Below, one piece after another: positions 1-9,881 of a DNA stretch of 41,103 bases. The notes under the pieces are model-generated. The model was given only the letters and a program-made list of their open reading frames with translations. It did no database searches and was not told the DNA's origin. The DNA comes from an uncultured Hyphomicrobiales bacterium (GTDB lineage: Bacteria; Pseudomonadota; Alphaproteobacteria; Rhizobiales; Devosiaceae), in the NCBI GenBank assembly GCA_903828145.1, contig CAIKKY010000011.1:1-41103 (forward strand), in the 5' to 3' direction. The stretch's first letter is position 1. Each line of letters starts with the position of its first letter. Both the position numbers and the translations under genes were made by a program.

Positions 1-130
1 AGCCGATCTTGCCCGCCACCGACACCACGGCCGCCCAGCGGGACGGATACTCCCCGCCATGCTCCTGCACCATCCGCACCGCTCGGGCGCGGACCTCACC
101 TGAAAACTTGTTCGTCGTCTTGCTGGTCAT
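1..130 (-). CDS. IS3-family transposase OrfA, N-terminal part
   Basis: The minus-strand frame starts with ATG at 130 and reads [20 protein letters not shown], continuing to a [11 protein letters not shown] stretch at the edge. This is the helix-turn-helix N-terminus of IS3-family OrfA proteins, which bind the IS ends and are fused to OrfB by programmed frameshifting. Only about 43 codons are in the window, so intactness cannot be judged. A purine-rich GGATGGAG lies just before the start. Confidence 0.85.
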   Translation of the reverse strand, partial: MTSKTTNKFSGEVRARAVRMVQEHGGEYPSRWAAVVSVAGKIG

Positions 131-180
131 GCTCCATCCTACTCAGGAGTTGGAGCCTCCGACAAACCCGGTGCGGTTCA
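1..180 (-). mobile_element. IS3-family insertion sequence, left-end portion (cut by window edge)
   Basis: The outer end of the element lies at 180. Read on the minus strand it begins TGAACCGCACCGGGTTTGTC, a typical IS3-family terminal repeat, followed about 50 bases later by the orfA start. The body runs off the left edge. The bases beyond 180 are manC coding sequence, so the element sits inside that gene. Its end resembles the copies at 40513 and 41009 (TGAA, then GC, CC, GTTT and GGA at matching places), as expected for left and right ends of one IS type. Confidence 0.85.
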
Positions 181-292
181 GTATCCCATCGGGGATGCTG
201 TTCCAGCAGGGCAGGAACTGCTTAGGTCTAGCCGAGCGTGACATTGGCCACAATCGGGTGCCTTGCCCGTCGACAAGAACTGTTGAGACCAT
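181..292 (-). pseudogene. manC: Mannose-1-phosphate guanylyltransferase, N-terminal fragment interrupted by IS
   Basis: From ATG at 292 the frame reads MVSTVLVDGQGTRLWPMSR followed by ARPKQFLP. This is the N-terminal nucleotide-binding signature of mannose-1-phosphate guanylyltransferases (usual form GGxGTRLWPLSR..PKQF), which make GDP-mannose, the precursor of GDP-fucose. The first glycine of the signature is aspartate here. The gene stops being recognisable at 180, where the IS3 end begins; family members are about 350 to 480 residues. The remainder may lie beyond the IS, outside the window. An in-frame ATG at 304 is an alternative start. The neighbouring fcl and gmd remnants belong to the same pathway. 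Confidence 0.8.
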
Positions 293-556
293 GGCACCGT
301 ACATCGATGACCTGCAAATAACTGGATACGACTCCTCCCGGCAGACAGTCGGTGGTTGGCCAGGATGCCCACTAACCGAGGTGTAGCCACGCTGAAAGCG
401 CTCGCCAACCCCATGCGACACTTACGGTCTTTCGCTCCGGGCGCGACCTCGGCGACTGGATCGGACTGGTGCCCGAGCATAACTCGCCGGGGCGGCAAGG
501 AGAAGCTGCCCAGAATCAGCAAGGTAGGGAACCACTACTTTCACCAGTCGCTCGTA
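293..556. other. Degenerate spacer without recognisable gene
   Basis: This stretch separates the manC start from the point where fcl homology ends. All frames are short and none resembles the expected middle or end of GDP-L-fucose synthase. It is most likely decayed or rearranged fcl sequence; I cannot show this from the sequence alone. Confidence 0.5.
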
Positions 557-796
557 GGCCGGGTAGGTGTTGTTGGAGTGGATGCCGCCCACCTTGGCGG
601 CTGCGAGGATCACCGCGTCGGGGCGCGCCTCGGCCATGAAATCACCCACCGCGGCCCGGTCGGTCAGGTCTAGGTCCGCGCTCGTGCGGGTGATCAGCGC
701 TACATCGTCGCGCCGCGCCAATCTGCGGCAGATCGTGCCGCCCACCATGCCCCGATGGCCCGCCACGAAGATCCTTTGTCGGCCCTGCCGGTCCAT
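557..796 (-). pseudogene. fcl: GDP-L-fucose synthase, N-terminal fragment
   Basis: From ATG at 796 the frame gives about 80 residues typical of GDP-4-keto-6-deoxymannose epimerase/reductase: [13 protein letters not shown] (the Rossmann GxxGxxG NADP site), then [12 protein letters not shown]-like sequence, then [16 protein letters not shown]. Homology stops after NNTYPA near 557. The following frame stays open to 422 but no longer resembles the family, and the catalytic SSCIYP and YxxxK regions are not found. The full protein is about 310 to 320 residues, so roughly three quarters is lost. It lies 28 bases after the FkbM gene and is distal in the same operon. Confidence 0.8.
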
Positions 797-824
797 ATGT
801 CTGTCACCTTGTGCCCGAATCGCC

Positions 825-1526
825 CTAACGGAAAAACCCGTATTCTTGTCCCGCGTCAGATACGAAATACAGCGTATAGCCGGCAGCGCGCAGGGCATCG
901 ACAACGCCTCGGGTTTGGCCATTGCTGTATCCGAACATCCCGTGATGGAATTCGATGCAAAGCTGCCGGGGCAGGATACCTTTGGCGATCATGTCGGGCA
1001 CGGCATCGTATTCCGACCCCTCGATATCCATCTTCAAGAGGTCGATGGTCTTGCCGCCATCGCCGGTGTCGGCGAGGATTTCGTCCAGCGCCTTCACCGG
1101 CAACTCGACGATGTCGGTTTCGCTGTCGCGTGCGCCGGTGGTGTAGGACACATGCGCCGCTTTAGGCGGCGCAGAGAAGCGCAGGGTCCGCGTCTTGTCC
1201 GACAGGCCAACGGGAAAAAACCGGAACCGATCGGGGGGGCCGGCCCGCTGAACCCACCGCACGCTGCGCGGTGTCGGATCGAACGCCTTTACGCCGCAGC
1301 CGAAGCGTTCGATGAGTGCTAGATCGAAGCTGATGTCATCGCCGATCCCGAAGCAATAGACGCAGCTGTCGGGCGTCAGGGAGTCCTTTAGGACCGGCCA
1401 GCCACCGTACTCCGACCCCAGAAAGACGTAAGCGACGGAGCGGTCGGGGCGGTGCAGCGGTGGGCGCAGATGACGCTTCACGCGCCGCAGGGCCCTTCGC
1501 GCAAGCGTGGTCAATGACTGTACCAT
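825..1526 (-). CDS. FkbM-family methyltransferase
   Basis: A 233-residue SAM-dependent methyltransferase of the FkbM family, probably O-methylating a sugar of the polysaccharide. Visible marks are a [19 protein letters not shown] stretch (motif I region), a VKAFDPTP strand end, and [12 protein letters not shown], the family's hallmark, about two thirds along. The ATG at 1526 is chosen because GGAAAGGA lies just upstream; a GTG at 1556 would overlap the gmd stop. It sits between the gmd and fcl remnants and is intact although both neighbours are broken, so it may still act on another sugar. The acceptor cannot be predicted. Confidence 0.85.
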   Translation of the reverse strand: MVQSLTTLARRALRRVKRHLRPPLHRPDRSVAYVFLGSEYGGWPVLKDSLTPDSCVYCFGIGDDISFDLALIERFGCGVKAFDPTPRSVRWVQRAGPPDRFRFFPVGLSDKTRTLRFSAPPKAAHVSYTTGARDSETDIVELPVKALDEILADTGDGGKTIDLLKMDIEGSEYDAVPDMIAKGILPRQLCIEFHHGMFGYSNGQTRGVVDALRAAGYTLYFVSDAGQEYGFFR

Positions 1527-1552
1527 GGGAGCGTCCTTTCCGGGCGGATGCG

Positions 1553-2733
<1,181 letters not shown>

Positions 2734-3291
2734 TCAGTCTGCGGTGGTTGCCTTTGGTCGGGGGCGGGTTGGAACAGCGGGGGTTCCGCTGCAGATCATG
2801 CCCGGCGGTAGATCGGACACCGCCGTCGAGCCGATGGTGAGAACGGCGCACGACCCCACCGTGACCCCCGGCGCCACCCGCGTCATCGCACCAAGCCAAC
2901 ACCCTTGTTCTAGGGCGATGGGCGCGGTGATAAGGTCGAAGGAGTTGCGCGACCAGTCATGGCTTCCGGTGCACAGGTAGGCGCCCTGGCTGACGCAGAC
3001 ATGCGCGCCGATCTCGACGGTGGCGAGGTTGTCGATCCAAGCGTCTTCGCCGATCCAGCTGTGATCCCCGACAACCAGCCGCCAGGGAAATTTCACCCGA
3101 ACCCCGGGCTTGATGACCACTCCCTTGCCGATGCGGGCGCCGAAGGCGCGGAGGATCGCGATCCGCGGGCCTGAGCCGGGCAAACGGGATGCGACGGCCA
3201 GGATGCTCGCGAGGGTCCACAGCGCCTCAACCCACGCCGGCCGTCCACGATAGAACGCGGAGTTGGTGAAACGATCCAGTCGTTGCGTCAT
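2734..3291 (-). CDS. WcaF-like sugar O-acetyltransferase (left-handed beta-helix)
   Basis: A 185-residue acyltransferase of the hexapeptide-repeat superfamily, close in layout to colanic acid acetyltransferase WcaF. An N-terminal helical part (LDRFTNSAFYRGRPAWVEAL) is followed by hexapeptide turns (ARIGKGVVIKPGVRVKFPW, IGEDAWIDNL, VEIGAHVCVSQGAYL) and the active-site region CTGSHDWS, whose histidine is the expected catalytic base. It should transfer acetyl groups to a repeat-unit sugar in the cytoplasm. Its start overlaps the stop of the upstream glycosyltransferase by four bases, showing translational coupling. Confidence 0.87.
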   Translation of the reverse strand: MTQRLDRFTNSAFYRGRPAWVEALWTLASILAVASRLPGSGPRIAILRAFGARIGKGVVIKPGVRVKFPWRLVVGDHSWIGEDAWIDNLATVEIGAHVCVSQGAYLCTGSHDWSRNSFDLITAPIALEQGCWLGAMTRVAPGVTVGSCAVLTIGSTAVSDLPPGMICSGTPAVPTRPRPKATTAD

Positions 3292-4331
3292 GGCCGAAGG
3301 CTACCGAAGAAGGATTTCAGTTTCTCGATGCCATACGCCCTGACAAACGCCTCGGTGTCGACCCGCCAGTCCGCAAGTCCGCAACGATCGGTTGGCAGCA
3401 CCTCGGCCGCCGACTCGATGGAGCGGTAGACGCGGCCACCGTAGTCGCGCACGAAGCCGCAGCTGGACCGGTACGACGCCAGGGGCGGCACGCCCAGGGC
3501 CATCGCCTCTAGGATCACGTAGGGCATCCCCTCCGATTTGGAGGGAAAGAAGAAGATGTCGTAGGCCCACAGGCATCTAGCGCGATCCTCGAACGCGACT
3601 GGCCCGCCAAGGGTCACCTTGTCCCCGAGCGATTGCCGCGCGATTTCGGTGGCAAGGGTGTCGGCATAGGCGGCGTCCTCGACCTGGCCATCGATGCGGA
3701 AAACCATGTCCGCGTAGGCATCCGGTGCCGACCGCCTGAGATGCGCCGCGAGGTCGATCATCGCCATTTGGTTTTTCTTCGGCGCGATGCGCGACATGTA
3801 CCCGACGACGACCGGCCCCGTACGGGCATGTCGTAGCGGCAGGTGGTCACGCACCGCAAGGATATCGGCCGGCACGCCGTTGGGAATGACCTCGACCAGG
3901 CGCGCGTTGGGAAACAGGGCCCGGGCCTTGCGCGCCTCGGCCGGGTTCAGCGTATGAACGTAAAGCAGACCGATCCGCGCCAGCGCATTCAGTGCCTTCA
4001 GCGCGGCCCGCTTCATTCCCGCCCGGCCGTTCCGCAACGCCCACCGGTCCAGCATGCCATGCGGGCAGAGCACCACGATCCGGCCGCTTAGCAGGCCTAG
4101 CGCCGCCATCGCCAGGCAGAAAGGCGTGAACATGTCGTCGATATGCCAGGCCCGGTCACGTCCGACCAAGGTGGACAGAATTCCGACCGGGAGCAATCGG
4201 CTGCCGGCCAGCAATCCGTCGTCCGTCTCTCGGGCGAGGAGCTTTGGCGACGACGCGGCAGCGGAAAACTCCTTTACCGCGGTCGCCAATCCGAACGCCG
4301 ATGGAGTGAAGCTGTTCATGATGAAGATCAA
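3288..4331 (-). CDS. Glycosyltransferase family 4 (GT-B)
   Basis: A 347-residue retaining GT-B glycosyltransferase. The N-terminal half carries the acceptor domain (WHIDDMFTPFCLAMAALG, CPHGMLDRWAL). The C-terminal donor domain starts near residue 175 (VVVGYMSRIAPKKNQM) and contains the family E-x7-E motif as EGMPYVILEAMALGVP near residue 265. The mention of HG followed by basic residues is typical of enzymes building repeat units. The donor and linkage cannot be inferred. It overlaps both the upstream and the downstream gene by four bases (ATGA type), so it belongs to one translationally coupled run. Confidence 0.88.
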   Translation of the reverse strand: MIFIMNSFTPSAFGLATAVKEFSAAASSPKLLARETDDGLLAGSRLLPVGILSTLVGRDRAWHIDDMFTPFCLAMAALGLLSGRIVVLCPHGMLDRWALRNGRAGMKRAALKALNALARIGLLYVHTLNPAEARKARALFPNARLVEVIPNGVPADILAVRDHLPLRHARTGPVVVGYMSRIAPKKNQMAMIDLAAHLRRSAPDAYADMVFRIDGQVEDAAYADTLATEIARQSLGDKVTLGGPVAFEDRARCLWAYDIFFFPSKSEGMPYVILEAMALGVPPLASYRSSCGFVRDYGGRVYRSIESAAEVLPTDRCGLADWRVDTEAFVRAYGIEKLKSFFGSLRP

Positions 4332-5455
4332 CTACTCTTGCCCCGCACCGATCCTAGCGATCCGACAAGGGTCACGAAATCCTGCCACTGGCGTGCCTTG
4401 GAGTACCTCTGGCGGATCATGTCCCACCCGGCGCGGGCAATGGTCGCGGCTTTCTCGGGTTTATTCAGGTAGTGCTGCACGCGCGCTAGCGCCCCGTCGG
4501 TATCGCGATACGTGACATGGGTTTCCCCGTCGACGAACCCGTCGGGGTAGTCGCCTTCGTCCGAAATCATCAGCGCCCCGGCCGACAGCGTTTCGAAGCA
4601 GCGCATGTTGCCTCGATCGCGCCCGGCGATATCGATGGCCATGTTGAGGACGATCCGGGCGTTTCCAAGCAGGTCGAACATGTCCCGACCAAATGTTGGA
4701 GGTTTGGCGAAGCGGCGCACGCTGAGCGGTCGCCGGACTTTTGAGAATGGGGGAAAAAGGCCAAGCGGCGTTGTTTCCGCCAGCCTGGTGTGGCGGGAAT
4801 TGAGAAGCCGGAAATCTGCGCTAAAGCTCTGGTTCGCCGCTGTGCGGGACACGTCCTCGATCAGTCGGGCGCGCTTTTGGTGATGTCGAGAATAGGTGCC
4901 AGCGAAGAACAGATCGCAGCGCCGTTCGGGCCAGGGTACATACCCCGTCACGTCGGTCTGTGTCTCGTAGGACGGACTCAGGTAATATGTTCGCAGCCCG
5001 GCTTTTGCATGGTTCGCGTTCAGCGTTGGAAAGTTCGAGACGATAGCGTCGAAATGGTGCACCCCGGTGCCGACGATTTCGGAGCCAAGCCAGCCGATCT
5101 TCAGGCGAACACAGCCCGGCATTCGGCCCAAAAAGATCTTGGAATGGCGGGTGGCGTTGGTGGAATAGAACACATCTGCCCCGTGTTCTTCAATCTGGGC
5201 AAGCAGAATATCGTCGGCTGACGTGTCTTGGGGCATGCCGCGCGACAGAGCCCAAAGTCGCAAACCGTCTTGGTGCTGCGGAAAGCAAAGTTGCCCATCC
5301 GGATTGTCGCCAATGCAGGGAGCAAGGATCTGTGCCTGTGGCACATCGGCAAGGATCATCGCCGTGGCGGCGTCGGCGCCGTCGCATTGGGACAGCGCCG
5401 GGCCGAGCCGCGCCAGATGTGCGGGATAGATGTTTGCGACCTGGAAAACCTTCAT
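4328..5455 (-). CDS. Glycosyltransferase-like protein (CgeB/GT group 1-type C-terminal domain)
   Basis: A 375-residue protein likely to be a GT-B glycosyltransferase. The C-terminal part, from about residue 180, has the features of the glycosyl-transferase group 1 subtype found in CgeB-like spore and polysaccharide proteins: CDLFFAGTYSRHHQKRARLI, FDLLGNARIVLNMAI, GNMRCFETLSAGALMISD and a helical tail. The middle part (IGWLGSEIVGTGVHHFDAIVS) resembles an acceptor-domain strand. Donor and acceptor are unknown. The gene starts with ATG at 5455, 105 bases after the acyltransferase gene, and is coupled to the following GT4 gene. Confidence 0.75.
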   Translation of the reverse strand: MKVFQVANIYPAHLARLGPALSQCDGADAATAMILADVPQAQILAPCIGDNPDGQLCFPQHQDGLRLWALSRGMPQDTSADDILLAQIEEHGADVFYSTNATRHSKIFLGRMPGCVRLKIGWLGSEIVGTGVHHFDAIVSNFPTLNANHAKAGLRTYYLSPSYETQTDVTGYVPWPERRCDLFFAGTYSRHHQKRARLIEDVSRTAANQSFSADFRLLNSRHTRLAETTPLGLFPPFSKVRRPLSVRRFAKPPTFGRDMFDLLGNARIVLNMAIDIAGRDRGNMRCFETLSAGALMISDEGDYPDGFVDGETHVTYRDTDGALARVQHYLNKPEKAATIARAGWDMIRQRYSKARQWQDFVTLVGSLGSVRGKSS

Positions 5456-5559
5456 CTACACCCCCATACCGACGACCCGCTGCAGCAGTCCTTTCGGGCC
5501 TCTTGGCCTGCGCCGTGCCGCCGCGCCGGACACGTGCATGGGGAGGGGGCAGCGCAGGG

Positions 5560-6630
5560 TTAGGCCCTTGCGCTGCCGGTGCTGGCGACGCCCAGTCGCG
5601 ACCGCATCTTTCGGCGCAGCGGCATATCGAACCATGAGACGATCAGCGGGCTCAGGCCTAGCAAGGCCAGCACGACGAAGGCGACCGTGAGGCCCAGATC
5701 GACACCGACAACCCGGTGCGCCCCCTTCGCTATGTTCAGCAGCGGCAGGTGGATGGAATACACGCAAAAGGAAATCCCCCCAAGATAGCTGGCCAGGAAT
5801 CGCCAGCGCGACGGAACCTCGGCCCGATAGGCCCAGATCAACAGGATAGGAGTCAGGACGACGATGAACACGGCGTCGAAAAGCGCCCGATGGTCGCCGG
5901 GGTCAATTGACAACGCCGCCAACAGGAGAAGGGGTGGGGCGAAAAACGTAGCCCGCGTCATTCGCGAAACCTGATGGCGCACCCGGAACATCAGCACGCC
6001 GAGAAAGAACGAGAAAGCCACCCTTGGAATTCCATAGCCGACGGCTTCCCAACGGAACCCCTCGCTCCCATCGCCGATCAAGGAGATCCCGAACACCAAC
6101 GCAAGGCATGACACCAGCGCGACGATCGCGGTCACCCTGACGGTCAACCAGACGAAGATCCCGGCGAACAGCATGTTGACGGCCAATTCGAGGAAGAGAG
6201 ACCACGACGGCGGGTTGAGCGGAAAAAGATTGCTCGAAATCGCTGAGCCCGGCGTGGGAAGGAAGAACAGAGAGAAGCCAAGGGAATAGAAGACATCGCT
6301 CGGCACGACATCCCGCATCTGTCCGACTAACACACCGACTAGCGTAGCAAGCCCGCCCAAGGCAATGCCCAAGATGTAAAGAGGAAAGAACCTGATCGCC
6401 CTGGCCACGACGAATTTCCCGAACCCCAGGCCCGCCGCCAACCTCTCTGAGTACGAGAGCGCGATCACGAAACCGCTCAAGGCGAAAAAAACGTCGACGG
6501 CCAGATAGCCGCTTACCATTAAGTCATGGCCGGTCACCTGGCCGCTATGGAGCATCAGCACGGCAAGCGCGGCAACGCCCCTCAGGAGTTCAAGCGAATG
6601 GAGTGTTTTTAGCGGTACTGTGGAAACCAT
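5560..6630 (-). CDS. Membrane acyltransferase, family 3 (OafA/NodX type)
   Basis: A 356-residue integral membrane acyltransferase with about ten hydrophobic segments. The family signature is at the N-terminus: LHSLELLRGVAALAVLMLH with the R/H pair, then GYLAVDVFFALSGFVIALSY and RAIRFFPLY. Such enzymes O-acetylate surface polysaccharides, moving acetyl groups across the inner membrane. The protein has no C-terminal SGNH domain and ends in a basic tail. It begins with ATG at 6630, 60 bases after the polymerase gene. It and the WcaF-like enzyme suggest the polymer carries acetyl groups at more than one place. Confidence 0.9.
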   Translation of the reverse strand: MVSTVPLKTLHSLELLRGVAALAVLMLHSGQVTGHDLMVSGYLAVDVFFALSGFVIALSYSERLAAGLGFGKFVVARAIRFFPLYILGIALGGLATLVGVLVGQMRDVVPSDVFYSLGFSLFFLPTPGSAISSNLFPLNPPSWSLFLELAVNMLFAGIFVWLTVRVTAIVALVSCLALVFGISLIGDGSEGFRWEAVGYGIPRVAFSFFLGVLMFRVRHQVSRMTRATFFAPPLLLLAALSIDPGDHRALFDAVFIVVLTPILLIWAYRAEVPSRWRFLASYLGGISFCVYSIHLPLLNIAKGAHRVVGVDLGLTVAFVVLALLGLSPLIVSWFDMPLRRKMRSRLGVASTGSARA

Positions 6631-6690
6631 GTTCGAGACGTGTCTTGTTAAAGTGATATTGACCGAGCGGGCCTGATGCGCCTGTCAGCA

Positions 6691-7947
6691 CTATTTGTCC
6701 GTCGCGCGCATTCGGGATGGCTTCGCGCTGCGGTACTTTCGCCTGTCCCGCGACAAGGCGAATCCCAGAGCCAGGAAGATGAAATACTCCGCCGATCCCC
6801 AAAGGGCGCCAGAGAACAGGATGGATATAAAGAAGTAGATCAGCAGCGTTTTCACTGTCTGGAAATGGGCGCGTTCATGGAGCAGCGTGTTCCCGAGCAT
6901 GCGCACGTTGAGCGCAACGAAGATCGCCAGGCCGAAGACGCCCATGGCCATCGCACTTTCGATGAAGAGATTGTGCGGATATAAGCCGACGCCGAGCTTG
7001 GGATCGATGTAGAAGGCGCCGAAGATCGGCTGTTCGAGAAACGAGTTCCAGCCCGACCGCATCAGGAATAGACGCGCCTCCGAAGAGCCGTCGGACAACT
7101 CGAGGCCGTCGGTGAAGCGGGACAGGACGTTCTGGAACAGGTCGCCTTGCGGCCCGTCCAAGGCAAGGTAGCCAACGCCCACCACGATGTTGAAGATCAG
7201 CACGCGCGGGCGAGACAGCGACACATATGCGATTGCGAGGAGAAGTGCGACGATCGGACCGCGGGAGTTGGCTAGCAGCGTCGCGAAGATCCCGATCGCC
7301 AGCCCGGCGAAGGCGAGGAACCGCCAGAGCGCTCGACGGTCGATCTCGAACAGGCTGATCAGGCTGACCAGCACTACCACGCCGGAGACCCGCCCGATCG
7401 TGATCGGGTTGAGCGCCTGGAACATCAGGCGATCGAGCTCATAGCCTTGGTCGGCCCATGGGTTGTAGTCCAACCCGAGGTTCCGGGCGATCAGGACCAG
7501 CACCAGGAAGGTCAGGCCGAAAACCAGCATCATCTGGCGCAGTTGCCGTTCGTCCAGGCAATGCACCCGGGCTACGGCCGCCAGCGTCGGGAAAACGACC
7601 ACCATCACGAAAAACAAGATTGCCGTTCCGGCGCCGTCGATCGACTGGACCTGCCAATCCCAGACCAGGCGCACGAAATACGCGGCAAGAAAGAACATCA
7701 GCAAGCGGTCGACGTGTGTGAAGTTACGAACCCGGTTGCCGAACAGCAACAGCATTAGGCTGAGGACGAAGAGCGCGGCGCGGAACGGTTGCGAAAGGAC
7801 TTGCGAATCGAGGTTCAGAAGCGTGACCGCAACGGCGACCAGCGGATAGCCAAGAACGGTAAGGGTGATGATGAGGCAGACGAGCGTTGCATAGGATAGC
7901 CGCAACCGCCCGTTCCGCGCCCGCACGCCTGCGTCCGGTTTGCTCAC
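6691..7947 (-). CDS. wzy: O-antigen/exopolysaccharide polymerase, Wzy-like
   Basis: A 418-residue polytopic membrane protein with some eleven or twelve hydrophobic segments and a large periplasmic loop containing SEARLFLMRSGWNSFLEQP followed by LYPHNLFIESAMAMG. The PHN..E pattern is the hallmark of the Wzy/WaaL (O-antigen ligase) domain. In a locus with its own Wzx flippase it most likely polymerises repeat units on undecaprenyl diphosphate at the periplasmic face. GTG at 7947 overlaps the previous stop by four bases (GTGA). A second member of the same superfamily is encoded at 20029-21378; the division of work between them is not clear. Confidence 0.87.
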   Translation of the reverse strand: MSKPDAGVRARNGRLRLSYATLVCLIITLTVLGYPLVAVAVTLLNLDSQVLSQPFRAALFVLSLMLLLFGNRVRNFTHVDRLLMFFLAAYFVRLVWDWQVQSIDGAGTAILFFVMVVVFPTLAAVARVHCLDERQLRQMMLVFGLTFLVLVLIARNLGLDYNPWADQGYELDRLMFQALNPITIGRVSGVVVLVSLISLFEIDRRALWRFLAFAGLAIGIFATLLANSRGPIVALLLAIAYVSLSRPRVLIFNIVVGVGYLALDGPQGDLFQNVLSRFTDGLELSDGSSEARLFLMRSGWNSFLEQPIFGAFYIDPKLGVGLYPHNLFIESAMAMGVFGLAIFVALNVRMLGNTLLHERAHFQTVKTLLIYFFISILFSGALWGSAEYFIFLALGFALSRDRRKYRSAKPSRMRATDK

Positions 7948-8927
7948 GGGGCCGAGCGACGGTTAGCGACCCTGCGCACCGCCTTAAGGACGCTCTCGGG
8001 GAGGTGGCGCCGCGCGCGTTCCCACACTGCGATCATCACGCGCCAATAGAGGATCCTGGCGCGCAACAGCAGCACATTGCGCGGGGCCGCCGCGGGCGCC
8101 AAGCCGCCGGCGGCGTAGCTTTTTTCCGGCGGCGTGACGGTGCGGGCCAGGTGGAAGGCCTCCGACCCGGTGTGCACCGACTTGTTGTTCCAGCGAAAAA
8201 GCTTCGGCCAATCGTAGTGCAGATCCGACTGGTAGTTCTCGAACAACTCCTTGGGGTCGGTTTCGGCGCTGTCGTCGAAATCGTTCGGAAACTCGTCCTG
8301 CACGCGGTTCATGGTGACGGTGACGCAGCGGCTGGTGGGTAAGCAGGCCAGTTTTGGGGGGACGATGCCCGGATCGGCGGCGACGTCGCGAGCGAGGTAG
8401 GCCTCGAACCGGTTGGGGTTCGTCAGGTCGTCCCGGCTTTCGAGGTACTCACGTACGAACTCGGCCCGGTAGACCGAGGCGCTGACCTCCCACGGGTAGC
8501 GCCAGTATTCGTTGCGTGCCTGCCGCCAATCCCACAGCAGGAGATCGCCGCTCTCCTCGACATCGGGCACGAAGCGTATGTTCGTGCCAAGCCGAAGGCT
8601 GAAGCCGAAAACCAACGGGTCGCGGTGCAGGGTGCGGATTGGCGTGTTCAGGTCGAAATAGTCCTTGAACACGACATCATCACAGCCAAGTAGCACATAG
8701 CCCTTGGCCTTTTCGACCGTGGACTTTAGATCGCGCTGAAAAGCGGTTTCCCGGACCCAATCGACGTCGGGGTGGCGTGCGATCAACCTGTCGTAGCTGA
8801 TCCCTCGCGAGCTGGTGTAAAGGACGCTGATGTCGCCTGCTTTGAGGCCCGCATAGTGCATCAGGCTTTCAATGAACGCTTCCAACTGAAGCGGCCGGTC
8901 TTTCGAGAAGCAGATTGCTCTCAACAA
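7944..8927 (-). CDS. Glycosyltransferase-like protein, GT-A fold suspected
   Basis: A protein of about 327 residues that I cannot place in a named family with certainty. Its N-terminus, RAICFSKDRPLQLEAFIESL, and the later VEKAKGYVLLGCDDVVFKD fit a GT-A nucleotide-sugar-binding domain with a DD metal site near residue 85. A conserved-looking WRQARNEYWRYPWEVSASVYR block follows. The basic C-terminal tail may help membrane contact. The start is unsure: TTG at 8927 is favoured because AGGAAGGA precedes it by a good distance; a longer frame opens at 8954. It is coupled to the polymerase gene by a four-base overlap. Confidence 0.65.
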   Translation of the reverse strand: MLRAICFSKDRPLQLEAFIESLMHYAGLKAGDISVLYTSSRGISYDRLIARHPDVDWVRETAFQRDLKSTVEKAKGYVLLGCDDVVFKDYFDLNTPIRTLHRDPLVFGFSLRLGTNIRFVPDVEESGDLLLWDWRQARNEYWRYPWEVSASVYRAEFVREYLESRDDLTNPNRFEAYLARDVAADPGIVPPKLACLPTSRCVTVTMNRVQDEFPNDFDDSAETDPKELFENYQSDLHYDWPKLFRWNNKSVHTGSEAFHLARTVTPPEKSYAAGGLAPAAAPRNVLLLRARILYWRVMIAVWERARRHLPESVLKAVRRVANRRSAP

Positions 8928-8966
8928 GGGATGTCCTTCCTGCGCATCACGCAATCGCGGCGCGCG

Positions 8967-9878
8967 TCAGTCATAGTAGTAGGTTATGTCTGCGGCATGC
9001 CATGCCTGCCATGCCCTGACATCGTCGTCAGCAAGACCGCGAGACAGGATGCTGGTGATCATGTCGGTCGGGAAATCCTGCGGATACCCGTGAAGCGGCG
9101 ACAGGTCTCCGTCCATCCACGCAGCGTTCAAGGCGTCCATGAACCGGTGCTGGATCAGCTTCTTGCCGTAGTACTCCGGGGTTGAGCGGGCCGGCACGGC
9201 CCACCCCTGGTGGACGCACCGCCGTTCGGTCTTGGCGAAGGAGAGGCCAGGATGGGCGGCGGCGAAACTCAGGGCGGCGGCAAATTGTGAACGTTCGTCG
9301 CCTAGTCGCTTGGCCTGGGACACGGCGCTCAGCCAGTAGTCGCGGCGGAATAGGGCGAAAGCCACGATCCAGATCGTGCGGGCGGCCTCGGCCAGATCAT
9401 TGTCCATCGCGAAGAACTCGATGCCGGGACCAAGCGGAGCGGCGCTGCGCTCTGTCACGTGATGCGCGGGGTTGCTCCACCATAGCTTGCAGATCGCCGT
9501 GTTCTTTTCAGCCAGGTGCGGCACTAGCGTGGTCAGGTCGACGTGCCGCGACAACCAAGCGTCGTCCTCAAGCACAAGGGTGTAGTCATGGGGATCCTTG
9601 TCGATCTCGGCCACCCAGAACCTCGGGGCCGACGGATACCGCTCCGCGATCTCGGAGAATTTCTCCTCTCGCAGTAGCGCCATCTTGCCGTCATCCGCAC
9701 CCGAGGACCGGATTTCGACATCCGGGTGTAGGGCCCGGATCCGGTCAAGATGTGCGCGTTCGGTGCCGTCGTCCAGTACGACGATCCGGTCGTAGCCCTG
9801 CAGGTTGAACCGGATACTGCGGATGCAACGGTCCAGGTAGAAGGGCCGCGCGAAGGATTTGATGTAGACGTTGGTCAT
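8967..9878 (-). CDS. Glycosyltransferase-like protein (GT-A type)
   Basis: A 303-residue protein with N-terminal VYIKSFARPFYLDRCIRSIR and RIVVLDDGT, the usual opening of GT-A glycosyltransferases, and an acidic metal-binding motif in YTLVLEDDAWLS near residue 105. A later segment (GIEFFAMDNDLAEAARTIWI) may form the acceptor side. It should add one sugar to the lipid-linked repeat unit in the cytoplasm, but donor and linkage are unknown. It starts with ATG at 9878 right behind the DUF268 gene. Together with the gene at 7944 it may form a pair of related, poorly classified transferases. Confidence 0.7.
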   Translation of the reverse strand: MTNVYIKSFARPFYLDRCIRSIRFNLQGYDRIVVLDDGTERAHLDRIRALHPDVEIRSSGADDGKMALLREEKFSEIAERYPSAPRFWVAEIDKDPHDYTLVLEDDAWLSRHVDLTTLVPHLAEKNTAICKLWWSNPAHHVTERSAAPLGPGIEFFAMDNDLAEAARTIWIVAFALFRRDYWLSAVSQAKRLGDERSQFAAALSFAAAHPGLSFAKTERRCVHQGWAVPARSTPEYYGKKLIQHRFMDALNAAWMDGDLSPLHGYPQDFPTDMITSILSRGLADDDVRAWQAWHAADITYYYD

Positions 9879-9881
9879 CCG

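Noticed and set aside
567-1322. Plus-strand open frame of 251 codons
   Set aside because: It lies opposite the FkbM methyltransferase and fcl remnant, which have recognisable motifs; no ribosome site or homology.
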